Positions 1 to 11,926 of a stretch of 64,000 nucleotides of DNA are shown piece by piece. The position numbers and the translations under genes are program-made. The notes below the pieces were generated by a model, which saw only the letters and a program-made list of their open reading frames with translations, made no database searches and had not been told where the DNA came from. The stretch is from Nymphaea colorata (lineage: Eukaryota > Streptophyta > Magnoliopsida > Nymphaeales > Nymphaeaceae), in contig NC_045151.1 of the NCBI RefSeq assembly GCF_008831285.2, positions 8,992,571 to 9,056,570 of the forward strand, read 5' to 3'. Every line of letters begins with the position of its first letter. Within the stretch, counting starts at the first letter, position 1.

Positions 1-603
1 CATAAGGCTATCAAATCCATCTCTACCTATTTTATGAGATGCCAAGCTACCATGTATCAGTCTTGGCATCAGATACCTCAGGCACAATGTGAAGAGCAAG
101 TGGAAACATTCACGAGATGAAACATAAAAAATCAAAACAACAATATGCCATCAAGAAAAAATGACACTGACGAGTTGAAACACTCAAACGACAAAAACTG
201 CACATTGATGAATTCAAACAACCCAATTTTTCTAACATAAAATTAATCTTCAAGGAAGAATGCCACCCCCTATTCTTCAACACAATAGATGTACACGTAC
301 CACAAGAAATAAGAGTGCATGAACATGGAACTTTCGGCTCCAAAAGATTGTTTGGTAAAAAATGAAGAATAAGGTATGAAATATAAAGAAGCAAGAGAAA
401 ATTAAAGACAAAAGGTTCAACGATAATCTAAACACTAGAAAAGAAAAGCTAGGGTCAGATCTACAAAAACAAGACCATTCGTGCAACCTCAGCCACAAAT
501 TAACAGAAATGATTCAAAAACAAAAAACGAAAAATGATTGAACTCACACAGGCATAGCTCGCTTGATCTTTTCCATGAAAAATGAAAACATCCAAGTATT
601 GGG
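1..603. other. AT-rich stretch without a recognised gene
   Basis: No open frame longer than about 95 codons occurs here, and those present are low-complexity and resemble no family I know. I see no splice-flanked conserved exon. The right end leads into a short transposon-like coding remnant on the plus strand. Confidence 0.5.
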
Positions 604-723
604 ATGTTAATCCAGAAGACATTTGACGTAGAACTTGAAGGAGAACATGATTTGCATGCTCTTAATATGGATCTTACAGAACCTATTGTTCTTTCTAATC
701 TTGATGATGCAACTGAGGAGTGA
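604..723 (+). pseudogene. C-terminal coding remnant of a probable DNA transposon
   Basis: A 39-codon frame with the acidic segment DVELEGEHDLHALNMDL ends in a TGA at 721-723. It is followed by a partly repeated acidic tract (GAGGAGAATGA twice) and then by a terminal motif that recurs twice more in this window (921-1010, 15929-15986, 43193-43252). A coding tail next to a repeated terminus suggests the 3' end of an autonomous DNA transposon, perhaps hAT-like. No catalytic residue is visible in so short a piece, so the family is a guess. Confidence 0.3.
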
Positions 724-920
724 GGAGAATGAAAATCAACAAAGTTGATGTATTTTGAATGTTAATTATGAGACTGAGGAGAATGAGAATCAAGACTGAT
801 AAATTTTGGATTATGATTTATGAATATGTTATTTTGTTTGTAATTTTTGATATATATATGTGCAAATATGTTATTTTGTGTGAAATTTTTTGACATATAT
901 ATGTATATGTGCATGTGTGT

Positions 921-1010
921 GTACGGCCGTACCCCCGTACCCAAGTTTTTTAAAAATGGTCCGTACCCGTACCAGCACCGACACCCATACCCGTACCTAT
1001 GTGACATAGC
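921..1010. repeat. Transposon terminus, copy 1
   Basis: The block holds CGTACCCAAGTTTTTT and ends in CCCGTACCTATGTGACATAG. The same two motifs in the same order occur in blocks B1 and B2. This copy carries an extra GTACC-rich insert between them. The shared end following a coding remnant marks it as a transposon terminus. Confidence 0.55.
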
Positions 1011-1503
1011 CGGCCAGGTACCGCACCGACACTCATCGAAACTTCCAAGACACTCCATTTTTTAACTATGATAGTTTTGAGCAGCTGTGTTGCTTATTTC
1101 TCTCTTCTTTTTTATCTTCCCCCCTTCACTCACTTCTCCCTTTCTTTCTCATTTTCCCCCCTTTTGTTAAGCACACCCTTGTCTCTCTCTCCCTCTCTTT
1201 ACGGCTCCGGTCCTTCTAAAAAACATAAAACAGAAGGTCGGTTCTTTGTCTACACCCCTTGTTGTCATTTAAAGAGGATGACAAGGGTCTATGATCCTGT
1301 TAAAAAAAGATGACCAGAAGTTATCTTTTAGAAACAATTTTTTTAAAAAACTTTATTTTATTTAATTAAAATTCTCATTGGACAGAAGTAGCGTTAATAC
1401 TTAATATAAATGTAAACAAATAAATCTATTAAACATTTAACTAATTAATTATACAAAAGATTTTAAATCAGCATTGACATGTTTTACACTTCAAAATTTG
1501 TTT

Positions 1504-1506
<3 letters not shown>

Positions 1507-1560
<54 letters not shown>
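1507..1560. repeat. (AT)n microsatellite
   Basis: An almost uninterrupted AT dinucleotide run of about 54 bp. Confidence 0.95.
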
Positions 1561-1562
<2 letters not shown>

Positions 1563-2624
1563 TGTGTCCAAATGTCTAATCTTTTAAGGCATACCATGTC
1601 CAACATTCATACCTGTCTTCGACATTGACACCCGCATCCGTGTCCATGCAACATAGGTTACTACATTAGTCTTTTTTCGCACTCCTTCCCCCACATTCAA
1701 TTTTTACCCAACCCATCTCTTCCTCTCCTCATCATCACCACTCCAGTCAATAGTCATGAATTATTTTACAATATCATGATATAAATGTGGACAAGGAAGA
1801 AAGGATAGAGGAAAAAGGGGGAAGCAATAAATAAGCATCTTGGATTTATTCTTGGATCAATTCTACTCCATGCTACATTACATTTCTTTCTCGCTATTAT
1901 GCATCAAACTTTTGTGGTCCTTATAGGAAACAAATCCTATCAAAACTCCCTCTTGCATTTTATGCAGAACAAGAGTTGCTAGACCAGCAACCAAAAACAG
2001 AAACCATGGAAATTGCAACAATAAGTAGTCATTCCAATTTGGATGATTGTATGTTGGATATGTAAAATGCTAGTGATGCCATATAAATAAGCAAATCCTT
2101 TGAAAATAAAAAATACTAAAAATCACATCCAAGGTTCGTTTAAATTATGATGACATGGACTCTTGCCTGAGACTCAGGATTCCATATAGATTCTCCTTCC
2201 TAATGTCTACTTAGTGTTTCTGGTTAGGGTAATGTAATTCAAATCCAGATTACAGAACCAGCACTGAAGATGGTATTGGTTGTATCACTTGTACGTTAAG
2301 TGACAGACTTGAACACGGATAACCAATGGTTGTTACAGACTTATAACAACAGACTGATATTGGACAGAACTGAGATCCTTGAGTCACTTATAACATCAAA
2401 CCTAAGGCATAGGAACAGATGATAATTGTCGCTCTCTGAGGCCATTGTTAGAAACTATAATTTAAGAGAAAAGGTGGAGAAACATAACTTGACAAGCCAA
2501 TGTGTCAGTACATGAAAGTAGTACTGAAGACAACTTACTCAAAATTGCATGGATATGAAAATAGGTTTGTGAAAACCAATTAAATAAAATCTAACAATTT
2601 TTTATAAAGGAAAAAGGGTCATAC
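1561..2624. other. Non-coding stretch left of the reticulon fragment
   Basis: No conserved exon is visible. The next reticulon exon, coding the C-terminal tail, would be expected here on the minus strand, and I could not find it. At about 1600-1660 lies a motif ending CCGTGTCCATGCAACATAGG, typical of plant intergenic repeats. Related wording recurs near 10790-10850 and 14290-14350. Confidence 0.45.
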
Positions 2625-3414
2625 CTAAGTATATTACAGTAAGAAAATTGCACCAGCTACCAATAATAGCAGCAGCCCATAAGCCTGCAGCAACCTAAAA
2701 CAGAAGGTAGCAATTTCAGATTGGCAAATAAGAGGTAGTGCATTCATGCTGAAGCTAAAAATATGTTAGCATAACCATCCAGAAATTATAAGAATGCAGA
2801 CAAATATGTGAAGCAGTTAACAACTTTAAGCTACATCCACCAACAAACTTTTCTACAGTTCAGCAGAAGCAACTCATACCAAAAGGTGGTTGCAGCACTG
2901 AAGAAAGCATTGAGGACATTATATAAATGAAGCTTATTGATACACAGAGCCATAAAAGGAAATATTGCTCGAAGTTAAACACTAATAAAAAAGGAAATTA
3001 AGGAAAACAAGCAGAATAAGTCAAACGGATGAGAAAGGAAAAGAAATTTGAGCATATCCATTTAGATGTGAATTAAGGATCACATCTGCACAAGTTGGCC
3101 CTATCAATATACAGTTTGAAGTTTGAACTCAAAAAGGAAAGCCAACTTGACTCGTCCCTTCCTTAGATGGCAGCAATAGAGTAACTGAAGAAAGGGCAAG
3201 CATATCCAAGATGCTACATATGCACATATCTGTTTGCCTAAAAGAGTATCTCCATAGAGAGCAAGTACATACTAAAAGAAATTGCTTCAAGTTTCTTCCA
3301 GATGCAACATCTTGAAGAAACCCCAGGAACAGGTTGAGTTGAGCTCCAAAAGAAATAGCTATGTTAACAAACAGCTCCACAGGACAAACAACACGAGGGA
3401 CTTGAGCTTGAGAC
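2625..3414 (-). pseudogene. Reticulon-like (RTNLB) gene fragment, two exons
   Basis: Reticulons are ER membrane hairpin proteins that shape tubules. Exon 3273-3414 reads ELFVNIAISFGAQLN followed by FLGFLQDVASGRNLKQFL, the second half of the plant reticulon domain. It is flanked by an AG acceptor and a GTATGT donor. Exon 2625-2694 continues with GLWAAAIIGSWCNFLTVIYL, the second hydrophobic segment, flanked by AG and GTATGA. The order on the minus strand is correct and both exons are open. The upstream exons are absent: Copia-1 starts only 75 bp upstream. The C-terminal exon is not seen to the left. I identify the family from conserved wording. The member is uncertain, closest to the RTNLB17/18/21 type. 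The fragment is most likely dead because both ends are missing. Confidence 0.75.
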
Positions 3415-3488
3415 CTGTGAAGTTGGAAAAGAGAAAATCTATTTTAAGATTATGGGTATTGTTGAAAAGTAAAAAAGTAAAGAACAAC

Positions 3489-3687
3489 TGATGTAACATG
3501 GAAAACCCTCAACAAGAGGGAGAAAAACCACGGGTGAGGAGGTCGGTGCCCACTAGCAGCCAGACACTCTCTCTCTTAATCCTTCATTAACTTTCAAGAT
3601 TAGGGTTTACAATGGTATAAGTATGCCCAAACAAGGACATAATGGATCGGGTCTAGACCCGGACCCATACATCAAGATCCGTCAACA
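3489..3687 (-). repeat. Copia-1 3' LTR
   Basis: In element orientation it begins TGTTGACGG immediately after the polypurine tract and ends near ATGTTACATCA, giving TG...CA ends and about 199 bp. It holds a TATA-like TACTTATACC and the ACCCGTGGTTTTTCTCCC stretch common in plant copia LTRs. The outer edge is ambiguous by 3 bp (3489 or 3492). There is no second copy in the window. Confidence 0.75.
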
Positions 3688-5166
3688 CTCCCCCTCAAGT
3701 TGGGCATACATATCAAACATGCCCAACTTGGATACATTTCTCTCAAATGGAGTTACATGTAAAGCTTTAGTTAGAATATCAGCAGTTTGGTCTTCAGACT
3801 TCATGTATGGTAATGTTAACTCCCTGACATCAATTCTTTCTCTGTTGAAGTGATGGTCAATTTCAACATGCTTTGTTCGATCATGGAGCACTGGATTGTT
3901 AGCCAAGTTAATAGCAGACTTGTTGTCACAATAGATCCTCATAGGCCCTTCAATCTCTATCCCAATATCAGTCTGCAAGATCTTTAACCACAACAACTCT
4001 GATACTCCAGTAGCAACTGCCTTATATTCAGCCTCTGCACTTGAGCAGAAGCAGACATCTTGTCTCTTGCTTCTCCAAACAACTAGATTTCCTCCTAAGT
4101 AAACGCAGTACCCTGACATAGATTTTCTGGTGTCAACACAGTCTGCCCAGTCTGCATCAGAATACCCTTCAATTTTTATAGACCTCTGTTTCACGTATAG
4201 AAGTCCCTTGCCAGGATTCTTCTTCAAGTAGCACATGATTCTATCTACAGCTTTCAAGTGCACATCTATAGGTGCATGCATAAACTGGCTCATCACATTT
4301 ACAGCAAAGGTGATATCTGGTCTAGTCAGAGTGCGGTATATCAATTTACCAACTAGTCGTTGATATCTCCCTTTAGCTTCTTCACACAAAAGTTCTCCAT
4401 CCTTGCTACCGAGTTTGTGCCCAACATCCAGAGGAGTAGACGCTGGTCTGCATCCCAGTTTTCCTGTCTCCTTCAGTAAATCCAAGGTATACTTCCTTTG
4501 ATTAAGCACAAGAGTTGTACCTGATCTGGCAATTTCAATACCAAGGAAATACTTCAGCTTGCCAAGATCCTTGAGATCAAATTCAGCCGATAGTGAACCC
4601 TTTAATCTTGCTATCTCTTTTTTATCATCACCTGTAACAATCATATCATCAACATAAACCATCAGTAGAGTAACTTTACCCTCTATCCTCTTCACAAAGA
4701 GAGTATGATCTCTATTTCCTTGTTTGTAACCATGCTTCTTCATAACAAGTCTGAGACATTCAAACCATGCTCGGGGAGACTGTTTGAGCCCATACAAAGC
4801 CTTCTTCAGTTTACAGCATTTTTCAGGTTTCTCAAAACCCGGGGGCATACACATATATACTTCCTTTTCGAGATCTCCATTGAGAAAGACATTTTTAACA
4901 TCGAGTTGGCACATCTCCCAACCCTTCAGTACTGTCAAAGAAATAATAACTCTAACAGTCTTCATCTTCGCAACTGGGGCAAACGTCTCTAAGTAGTCGA
5001 TCCCATATTTCTGACTGAACCCCTTGGCCACCAGACATGCTTTGAACCTCTCAATGTTCCCATCTGGTTTGTACTTAATGGTGTAGACCCACTTTGACCC
5101 CACCAAATGAGTCGCTTCAGGAATCTCTACCACCTCCCATGTCTGATTTCTGTCTAAGGCCTTCAT
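3682..5166 (-). pseudogene. Copia-1 pol, reverse transcriptase and RNase H part
   Basis: About 494 codons. The reverse transcriptase starts at TWEVVEIPEATHLVGSKWV. It has the YVDDMIVTGDD catalytic box near residue 170 and the copia C-terminal RNase H with SSAEAEYKA, YCDNKSAINLANNP and DRTKHVEIDHHF, ending ADILTKAL. The first Met here is only the first ATG after a TAA: the frame is the same as the upstream segment, and the pair CAA TAA GAG ATG shows that a Glu codon of the usual MQEEMKAL start of this domain became TAA. The last codons run through the polypurine tract, and the TGA lies inside the LTR. All catalytic residues I can check are present. Confidence 0.9.
3688..3698 (-). other. Copia-1 polypurine tract
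   Basis: On the minus strand it reads TTGAGGGGGAG directly before the LTR TG. It is the plus-strand primer site for reverse transcription and matches the tract of Copia-2 (22309-22319) exactly. Confidence 0.85.
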
Positions 5167-5169
5167 CTC

Positions 5170-7176
5170 TTATTGCATGGCATGAGTCCACTTGGGGTCA
5201 CTCTGAGCGTCTGTAACACTCCTGGGAATCACAGCCACAGACAAGGATGATACAAAACATTTGTAGTCAGTACTCAATCTAGAATAAGATACAAAGTTAC
5301 CAATGGGGTGTTGGGTACATGACCTGACACCCTTTCCCAGGGCAATGGGAAGATCCTCCTTTTCATTTTCTACCTGACTCCCTCTCTCAACAGGTTGCTT
5401 CTGAGCATGACTTGGGTTATCCAAGGAAGAAGTAGGATTGGGATTCAAAGTGGGCTTTTCACTATCAATCACCTTGTCTGTACAAACTCTCCTCCTAGAA
5501 TACACCTGCCCGAACAGACGATTGCATTCTTTCTCTGTCTCCATAGGACACTCTCTCTTCTCCCCCTGTTCATGTATAGACGTCCCATCTCCTTCTTTTC
5601 CAAGCACATCGACGGATGGATTCTCTTCACGCCTGTAATCCAGAAAATCTGTAAACTGAATGTCCTGACTTGGAGAATACTCTTCCTTAGACATTGACTT
5701 TTCCTCCTGAAGAGAATTCTCACCAAAATAAGAGACATGTTCCAAGAATGTGACATCCTTGGTAACGTGAACACGACCAGTGGTGGGATCTAGACATTTA
5801 TACCCCTTTTGAGTAGGAAAATACCCAAGAAATATTCCCTTAATTGATTTGGGGTCAAGTTTTTTTACATGCGGGTTGTGATTATGAATGAAATACACAC
5901 ATCCAAAGACCTGAGGAGTGAGGTGGAAAGGTCGGCTACTCCCTGGAAGCATGGAGTAAGGTGTACGACCATTTAGCACTCTACTAGGCATGCAATTAAT
6001 CAAATAGGCACTAGTAATGACTGCATCTCCCCAATAATATTTTGGAAGATTCCTTTGAAATAGTAAAGCTCTGGTGGCATTTAGTAACTGACGATTTTTT
6101 CTCTCAGCAACTCCATTTTGAGGAGTATAACTACAAGATGTCTCATGAACAATCCCCCTCTTTTGAAGGAATTCCTTGACAGTGAGACACATATACTCAC
6201 AAGCATTATCCGACCGGAATGTCTTGACAGACTCACCATACTGGTTTTCCACTAGGAGGATGAAGGTTTCTATAATATGAGGCACTTCGCTACGGTCTTT
6301 CAATAGATAAACAAAAGTACATCTGGAATAGTCATATATGAAAGTCATAAAATACTGAAAATCACCACGAGAATGAATGTTTGAAGGCCCCCATACATCA
6401 GAATGAATCAAGGAGAAAGCTTTATTAGCACGACTATTTGAAATTGGATACGAAGCTCTAACATGCTTCGCAAACTGACACACATCACAAGATAACATGA
6501 AAATGTTTAAACTGGAACATAATTCAGGGAACAATTGTTTCAAAATCCCAAAAGGAAGATGGCCAAGGTGTTCATGCCAATATAAAAACAACTGACGACA
6601 CTCTTCCTTTTTCTCCTCTGTCCTGCTGACTACTGCTGACATAAGGGCTGTGGCAACGCATATAGGAAGCCGATATAACCCATCAGACACCAAACCAATC
6701 CCAATCTTCTTTCCTGTCACCAAGTCCTGCAAAACACAACGTTTTTTAGAAAATATAAGTTCACAGTTGAGTCTCTTGGTAATCTTGCTCACAGATAAAA
6801 GATTTAAGGGAAGATAGGGAACATGCAATGCACCATGTACTAAAAAATTGTTCAACAAAGAGAGACTCTCTTTCCCTGCCACAGAGGTAAAGGAGCCATC
6901 GGCAAGGGACACACGTTCCTTCCCCGATGATAGCTTGTAGTCATGAAAGAGTTTGGGGTTGCCAGTCATGTGATGAGTGGCACCGCTATCCACAATCCAC
7001 TCTCCCATGCAAGAAGTACCTTGTTCACCTGAAACAGCCAGTGCCTGATTGAGCTTCACCTCATCTGACGTGTCTGCCTGACCAACATCAATCTGGCTCA
7101 AATATGCGCGTAACTCACGAATTTGTTCTGCAGAAATAGAAACTTTACCATCACTAGAATTTGTTGCATTCGACAT
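5170..7176 (-). pseudogene. Copia-1 pol, protease and integrase part
   Basis: 668 codons. The aspartic protease motif WIVDSGATHHMTG lies near residue 60. The GAG-pre-integrase segment YWHEHLGHLPF follows. The integrase core has the D,D(35)E residues in HSDVWGP, RSDNACEYM and GVAERKNRQLLN. The C-terminal part is acidic and variable, as in the copia family, and ends at TAA 5170-5172. Its frame is continuous with the gag end upstream through TAG 7183-7185, and with the RT part downstream. The original product was one gag-pol polyprotein. Confidence 0.9.
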
Positions 7177-7182
7177 AGGTTT

Positions 7183-7931
7183 CTACCCACTAGAAGGCCG
7201 CCCCCTACTATTCTTCTTCTCTGGATGCAGGTCCCAACAAAAGTCCACAGTATGACCAAGTTTCTTGCAATGAGTACATTTACGGGAAGAACGGGTAGTT
7301 CCCACAGAGACACGACTAATGAAGGCAGACTGTTCATTGTGAGACATGGGATCCTCCTTTCTCCCACTTGTGATCAGTCTCCTCTGCTCTTCAGCTTCAA
7401 CACAATAATAAACATCTTCAATACTGAAGGATTCCTCAGAGTTAAGAATCTGACTCCATGTAAGATTAGAATGGTAGTCAAGATCCTCCCACTTAGATTT
7501 TAATGCTGCGTAGAAATCTGCGACCGAGAGATCCCCTTGTCGCAGAGCATACACGTCCTTCATTAGTTGATATACACGAACCTTTCTTTTCTTTTGACCA
7601 TACATCTGCTCCAAAATAATCGACATATCCCTCGCAGTCTTCTTACAAAGAATAAGGGGTTCAATATCTTAACAATCCAAGTTTTTACCTGGTTGTCCTC
7701 AAGAAACCATGTATCCCAAGCCATACTATCCACAGCAGGTTCGACCTTTCTACCATTCACATAGGCAATTCGTCCGCCACCAGCGATCCCCATAGTAATT
7801 GCAGCAAACCATCGTAGATAATTCTCCTTGGTAAGGCGAATAGTGGTGACTTGAACGGGAACATTCTCAGTTATATAAGCCCCAATTTCAGATTGATCAA
7901 TGTTGATGGTGGACGAGGAAGACGCTGCCAT
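7183..7931 (-). pseudogene. Copia-1 gag, frameshifted
   Basis: The capsid protein starts at ATG 7929-7931 (MAASSSSTINIDQSEIGAY). It has the retrotransposon gag N-terminus with ENYLRWFAAI. The frame is lost after WIVKILNPL near 7665. The correct continuation, ILCKKTARDM then QMYGQKKRKVRVYQLMKDV, lies in another frame. That second part ends in a zinc knuckle, CTHCKKLGHTVDFCWDLH (CX2CX4HX4C), and RGRPSSG before an in-frame TAG at 7183-7185. About 80 bp of leader remain upstream of the ATG before the junction with host block A1. Confidence 0.85.
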
Positions 7932-8028
7932 AATTAGAGACCAGCCCTACAAAGAGAGCAAAAAAAAAAGGAACAACAGCGAGCAGCGGCAGAACACCAA
8001 AAGTTTATCTGAATGAGGCAGGACTAAC

Positions 8029-8309
8029 CAGGAGAAATTAGGCTCCAAGAGAGCGCTATCTGAATGGCTGTATTTTGTTTATCACCAGTAAGCATCCAAA
8101 AGTTGATTCCAGCCTCCCGAAGCAGATCGATTGTTTCAGGAACACCTTCCTGCAATGGCATCCACAAGAAAACAAAGACAATCTACTTAAGTTAAACCAG
8201 AATGAAAGCTCTCGCACGAAACAATACCCCCAGAGAAGGAAAAAGAGAATCACCAGCAGGCGGTCTTCTATTGCAGCAACTCCAAGAACCTCAAGACTAT
8301 GTTTCAAAC
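8029..8309 (-). pseudogene. ALA2-type phospholipid flippase fragment, exons X1a and X1b
   Basis: P4-ATPases flip phospholipids across endomembranes. Exon 8254-8309 codes LKHSLEVLGVAAIEDRL. Exon 8029-8149 codes [18 protein letters not shown] followed by [16 protein letters not shown], the conserved TGDK segment of the P domain. The spacing, acceptors (GATAG, TTGCAG) and donor GTTAGT match the second copy. This copy is more decayed: the first exon ends CTG|GTGATT where A2 has CAG|GTGATT, and the Cys codon after ALS has become TGG. The partner exon Y that should follow on the minus strand has been replaced by Copia-1. I recognise the ALA2 subtype from the [20 protein letters not shown] wording. 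Confidence 0.85.
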
Positions 8310-8934
8310 CTATCAAGAATATATATAGTTAACAAATAATACAGCACTACTGAAACTTAAATGGAACAACACATGCGAACTAGAAAGAATGCATGCATAA
8401 TACTCCAGGGAGACCAAAAGCATGGCCAATAGACAAGCCATTGCTAAGTGGCGACATGTTGGTCCATTCATTAGAACATTCAAGCTTGAAAACAACCACA
8501 TCTATAGAGCTCTAATTTGGCCCCCAGTGCCTACAAAGAGTTGGATGAACTTCACGTACATCCAAAATGCCAATGATTTATGATTAGGTAAAACAAGACA
8601 TTTGACAATCATAGCCTACAATAAAAACTTGATTTTGAAGTACAAGATCAAACTCTCGTGCAACATGAATCGGCTTTTCCAAAACCACTGTACATCCACA
8701 AGAACACTGATGAGTTGGGCTTGAAACTCCGACATCAGCTGCATGAACTAGAAGACACTGACAATGTAAAAAAAAAAAAAAAAAAACTAATGATAAAAAA
8801 GTTAAAAGCTAACGACTCTTTCAAACCCTTTCCTAAGCAAACCTTAAAAAAGAAATCAACAAAAATACTGCCTAGCCTTCATAAGAAAACAAATTGTGAT
8901 GGGAACATGGAAAGGGGAAGATGGAAAACTCATG

Positions 8935-10260
8935 ACACTCAGCATGAGTGGAATATGTTTGAGGGGTTTCATCTATTCTATGAATGGACTAGCAGATTGG
9001 TAATAAAAAGGACAACATTTTCCAAAAACAGAGAGGGGTTGGGAGTTCCTCATACACCCATGAAGTCAGGAAACATTACAAGAGATGTCAAGTGCTTACT
9101 TTTAAATAGTTTATAAATCATCAATTTAAATCATAAGCATAAAGTGCTCGTGTTGTGCAAATGATATGCCTTTCATTTACCCTCAATACCGTACAAACAG
9201 CCGCATTCATTTCGCATCAATGTTGTTGAATCTCTAGAACGGAAGCCTTTAAATTTCCAAAAAAATGAACATAAAGTAACCATCCTCAACTCTTAGAAAA
9301 TAAAAAAAAAGAGCAGATATTGACCCAAGGATCGCACATCCATGAAAGATTGTCGCATTTCAATTCCTTCGAGTTCAGCCTTCATGCCATTTATCTCTTA
9401 ACAGGCACCCTTTTTGTTTTTCTTGGTTTTGCTTCTTTTTCTTCCTTTTTTTTTCTGCATTTGGTTTTTTGCCTTTTCATTTTTTCTTGCTTTTGATTTT
9501 CTTTTTCAGGCCGACCTTCACTTTTGAGGGAATACCTCACCACCCCAAAGGCTACTACGAAGCTCCACCGATTTGGTGGTTAGGTGTAGTTTTGTCACAT
9601 ATCAACCCGTTTCACCTTGTGGGTTTTCAACATGCCAAATGTTCATAAGTCATTATCTTCGCGGCATAGACATAAATCACCTATATGCCTACCCAGTACT
9701 CTTGATTATTAACCCAGAGGAACAACTACACAAGCCCCGAGCCCATCTCTCAACTCTTATTTTGCTACCTGCCACTATTTCATAAGGCATTATGGCTTCT
9801 CTCTTAGGATATTTTCTTGCTAAACCCATACAAACACTTGATCACTAGAGTCAATAGCATCTCGACTTTCTCAGCTTCATAGGATTTTGCCAGATTTCCT
9901 CCTTTAATGATCGACAACAAAAAAAACTTGAAAGTTTCCTTTTGCTTGGGCTGGTAGTAAGAACAAAACGAAGGCATATCATTGCATGATAAGACACTTT
10001 TAAAATGTTTTAGGCACAATAAAAAATTTTCTTTCAAAAAAGTACTTGACATCAAATGGGATATCACCTGGAAGTAGGAACTCCCTTCTACCAAAAGAGG
10101 AGTTTTTATGAAACCAGTTGGGTAGAAGAAGAACTCCATATGCTCTCCTATAGAAGTAGGGAAGATCAAACTATCCAATTCAAAAGTCGAACTATCGAAT
10201 TCAAAAATCAAATAGAAATCATCTATTCTACTCTATCCCCACCTATTTGATCACTCTTTC
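8935..10260. repeat. A-core repeat, copy 1 (unclassified)
   Basis: This is the part of A1 that is also present outside the tandem pair, at 39880-41185. It has a T-rich tract at about 9410-9510, then the conserved plus-strand words GAGGGAATACCTC and AAAGGCTACTACGAAGCTCC, and a later minus-strand frame with FFYPTGFIKTPLLVEGSSYF. A dispersed, diverged third copy shows it is a repeat family of its own that sat in the ALA intron before the tandem duplication. I see no transposase, reverse transcriptase or clear terminal repeat. Confidence 0.6.
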
Positions 10261-11039
10261 CTTGCACCCTATGCTAAATAAATCAAGAATTCAAGCAAAA
10301 AAAATAAAACAGTTTATAAGAACATAAACACGTCCTAAAAATGAAGAAGTGAACCTATATTTACTAAGTTGAACCCTTACCAACCATAAGATATAAAATT
10401 TCACTCAAAAAAAAAATGAAAACAACAAAGCAAACCTTTCCACCAATGTCGTGTGAGTTTAATGAGTGAAGATCCAAAATTCTAAAAAAAATGAAGACTA
10501 CTAAATAATGTTGCAAATCCAACTGAAAACTGGTGGCCACTTTACATATGCCAAAGAAGTTTTAGATACAAAAAAAACAAAAAAACAAAAAAATTTGAAG
10601 GTCGTTTTCATATTTAAAAACGATTTTTAATTTGGTGAAAATTCTATCAAAAACACAGGACAACAACTACAATTCCTAGTCTACTTCAAAAACGATCCTA
10701 CAAATAAAAGTTCAATGTTCTCCAGTAAAAACAAATGATATTAGCACGTCAAAAAACAGAATAAACACTCAATTGAACAATCACACCCACACTGGGCACT
10801 CGTATCCATACCAATGTAACATAAGTATCCATGGAACATGGCATATACTACTCATTCCATTCATACGAATAACCTGATGAACATAGATGTTCACCTTTTT
10901 GAAAGCACTCCTCAAAACCTGAAGCAAAAGAAATGCAGACATAAAACCGATAGCTTATTTTATGAGGCACAATTGGCTGATATGGCCTACATGCAGCTCA
11001 ACTAAAGTTAAAAAAAAGCTGTGTGACAAAGTTTGCAAC

Positions 11040-11926
11040 TTCGGTGCTTATTCGCATTGTAAAGAACACCCTTTCCAAGCTCCTTGCAACTTCATCTTCT
11101 GTCCTCCCATTTATTAAAAGAAGCTGTCCTTTTGGCTCTGCATGATCTAACTGACATAAGTTCTACTACCATTCGATAGCTTATGCATGACTAAGTAGTT
11201 TGTAATAGAAAGCGCAAGAAATAAGCAGGATGAGGTCCAACAGAAACAACATCAGCAAGTTTATCAAAAGGAACCATACTATTAGATCTGGATGGTAGCA
11301 GTCTTCCTATTAGATTTCTCACGTATGCCTACACCATTCTGTGCAGGCCTGAGTCTCCACCAACAGCAGCACAAAACAAGATCAAGGGCATCTTCCCTTC
11401 ATCCACATACTGAAGATCTAGCATGAAGGAAGAAAAGAGAACTAAGACCACATTCTGATCACATCCACATACAGCTTGCACACGGAAGAAAGTTTATGAT
11501 CTTATATAGTAAAAGATTATTAATTTTCTCTACGAAAGTTATCAAATGACAAAAAGAGAAAACATTTCAGCTCTTTGTGACAATCTGCCTTGACGGGACG
11601 AAGTGACCTAGGCTCGTGAGAAAAGAAGAATGAGACATGACTAACCAAGAGAAATTAGGCTGCAAGAGAGCGCTATCTGAATGGCTGTATTTTGTTTATC
11701 ACCAGTAAGCATCCAAAAGTTGATTCCAGCCTCACGAAGCAGATCGATTGTTTCAGGAACACCTTCCTGCAATGGCATCCACAAGAAAACGAAGACAATC
11801 TACTTAAGTCAAACCAGAATGAAAGCTCTCCCACGAAACAATACCACCAGAGAAGGAAAAAGAGAATCACCTGCAGGCGGTCTTCTATTGCAGCAACTCC
11901 AAGAACCTCAAGACTGTGTTTCAAAC
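11040..11926 (-). pseudogene. ALA2-type flippase fragment, exons X2a, X2b and Y1
   Basis: Three exons are in protein order. X2a (11871-11926) ends AIEDRLQ. X2b (11646-11766) codes [18 protein letters not shown], then [21 protein letters not shown]1 (about 11040-11137) codes GQLLLINGRTEDEVARSLER. X2b ends with donor TTG|GTTAGT, and its phase joins Y1 in frame as SLEPKGQLL. All three exons are open and agree with the ALA2 P-domain order, making this the best-preserved host piece in the window. Y1 has lost the last bases of its exon and the donor seen in copy Y2, so it would not splice onward. The N-terminal transporter exons and the DKTGT phosphorylation site are absent. Confidence 0.85.

Larger units (their letters stand above)
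3489..8011 (-). mobile_element. Copia-1: Ty1/copia retrotransposon, 5'-truncated
   Basis: The element reads right to left: gag (7931-7183), protease-integrase (7176-5170), reverse transcriptase-RNase H (5166-3682), polypurine tract, then the 3' LTR. No 5' LTR and no primer-binding site complementary to initiator tRNA-Met follow the gag leader. Duplicated host block A1 begins within about 90 bp of the gag ATG. The element lost its 5' LTR, probably by deletion or recombination at about 8011, so it cannot be dated by LTR comparison. Three lesions interrupt an otherwise good gag-pol: a gag frameshift near 7665, TAG at 7183-7185 and TAA at 5170-5172. Confidence 0.9.
8012..11441. repeat. Segmental duplication, copy A1
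   Basis: Nearly the whole of 8012-11441 recurs in the same order and orientation at 11629-14958. The offset is about 3.6 kb at the left and 3.5 kb at the right because of small indels. Copies differ by scattered substitutions. The left edge joins Copia-1. The 187 bp between the copies (11442-11628) is unique and belongs to the intron between ALA exons X2b and Y1. Confidence 0.9.
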
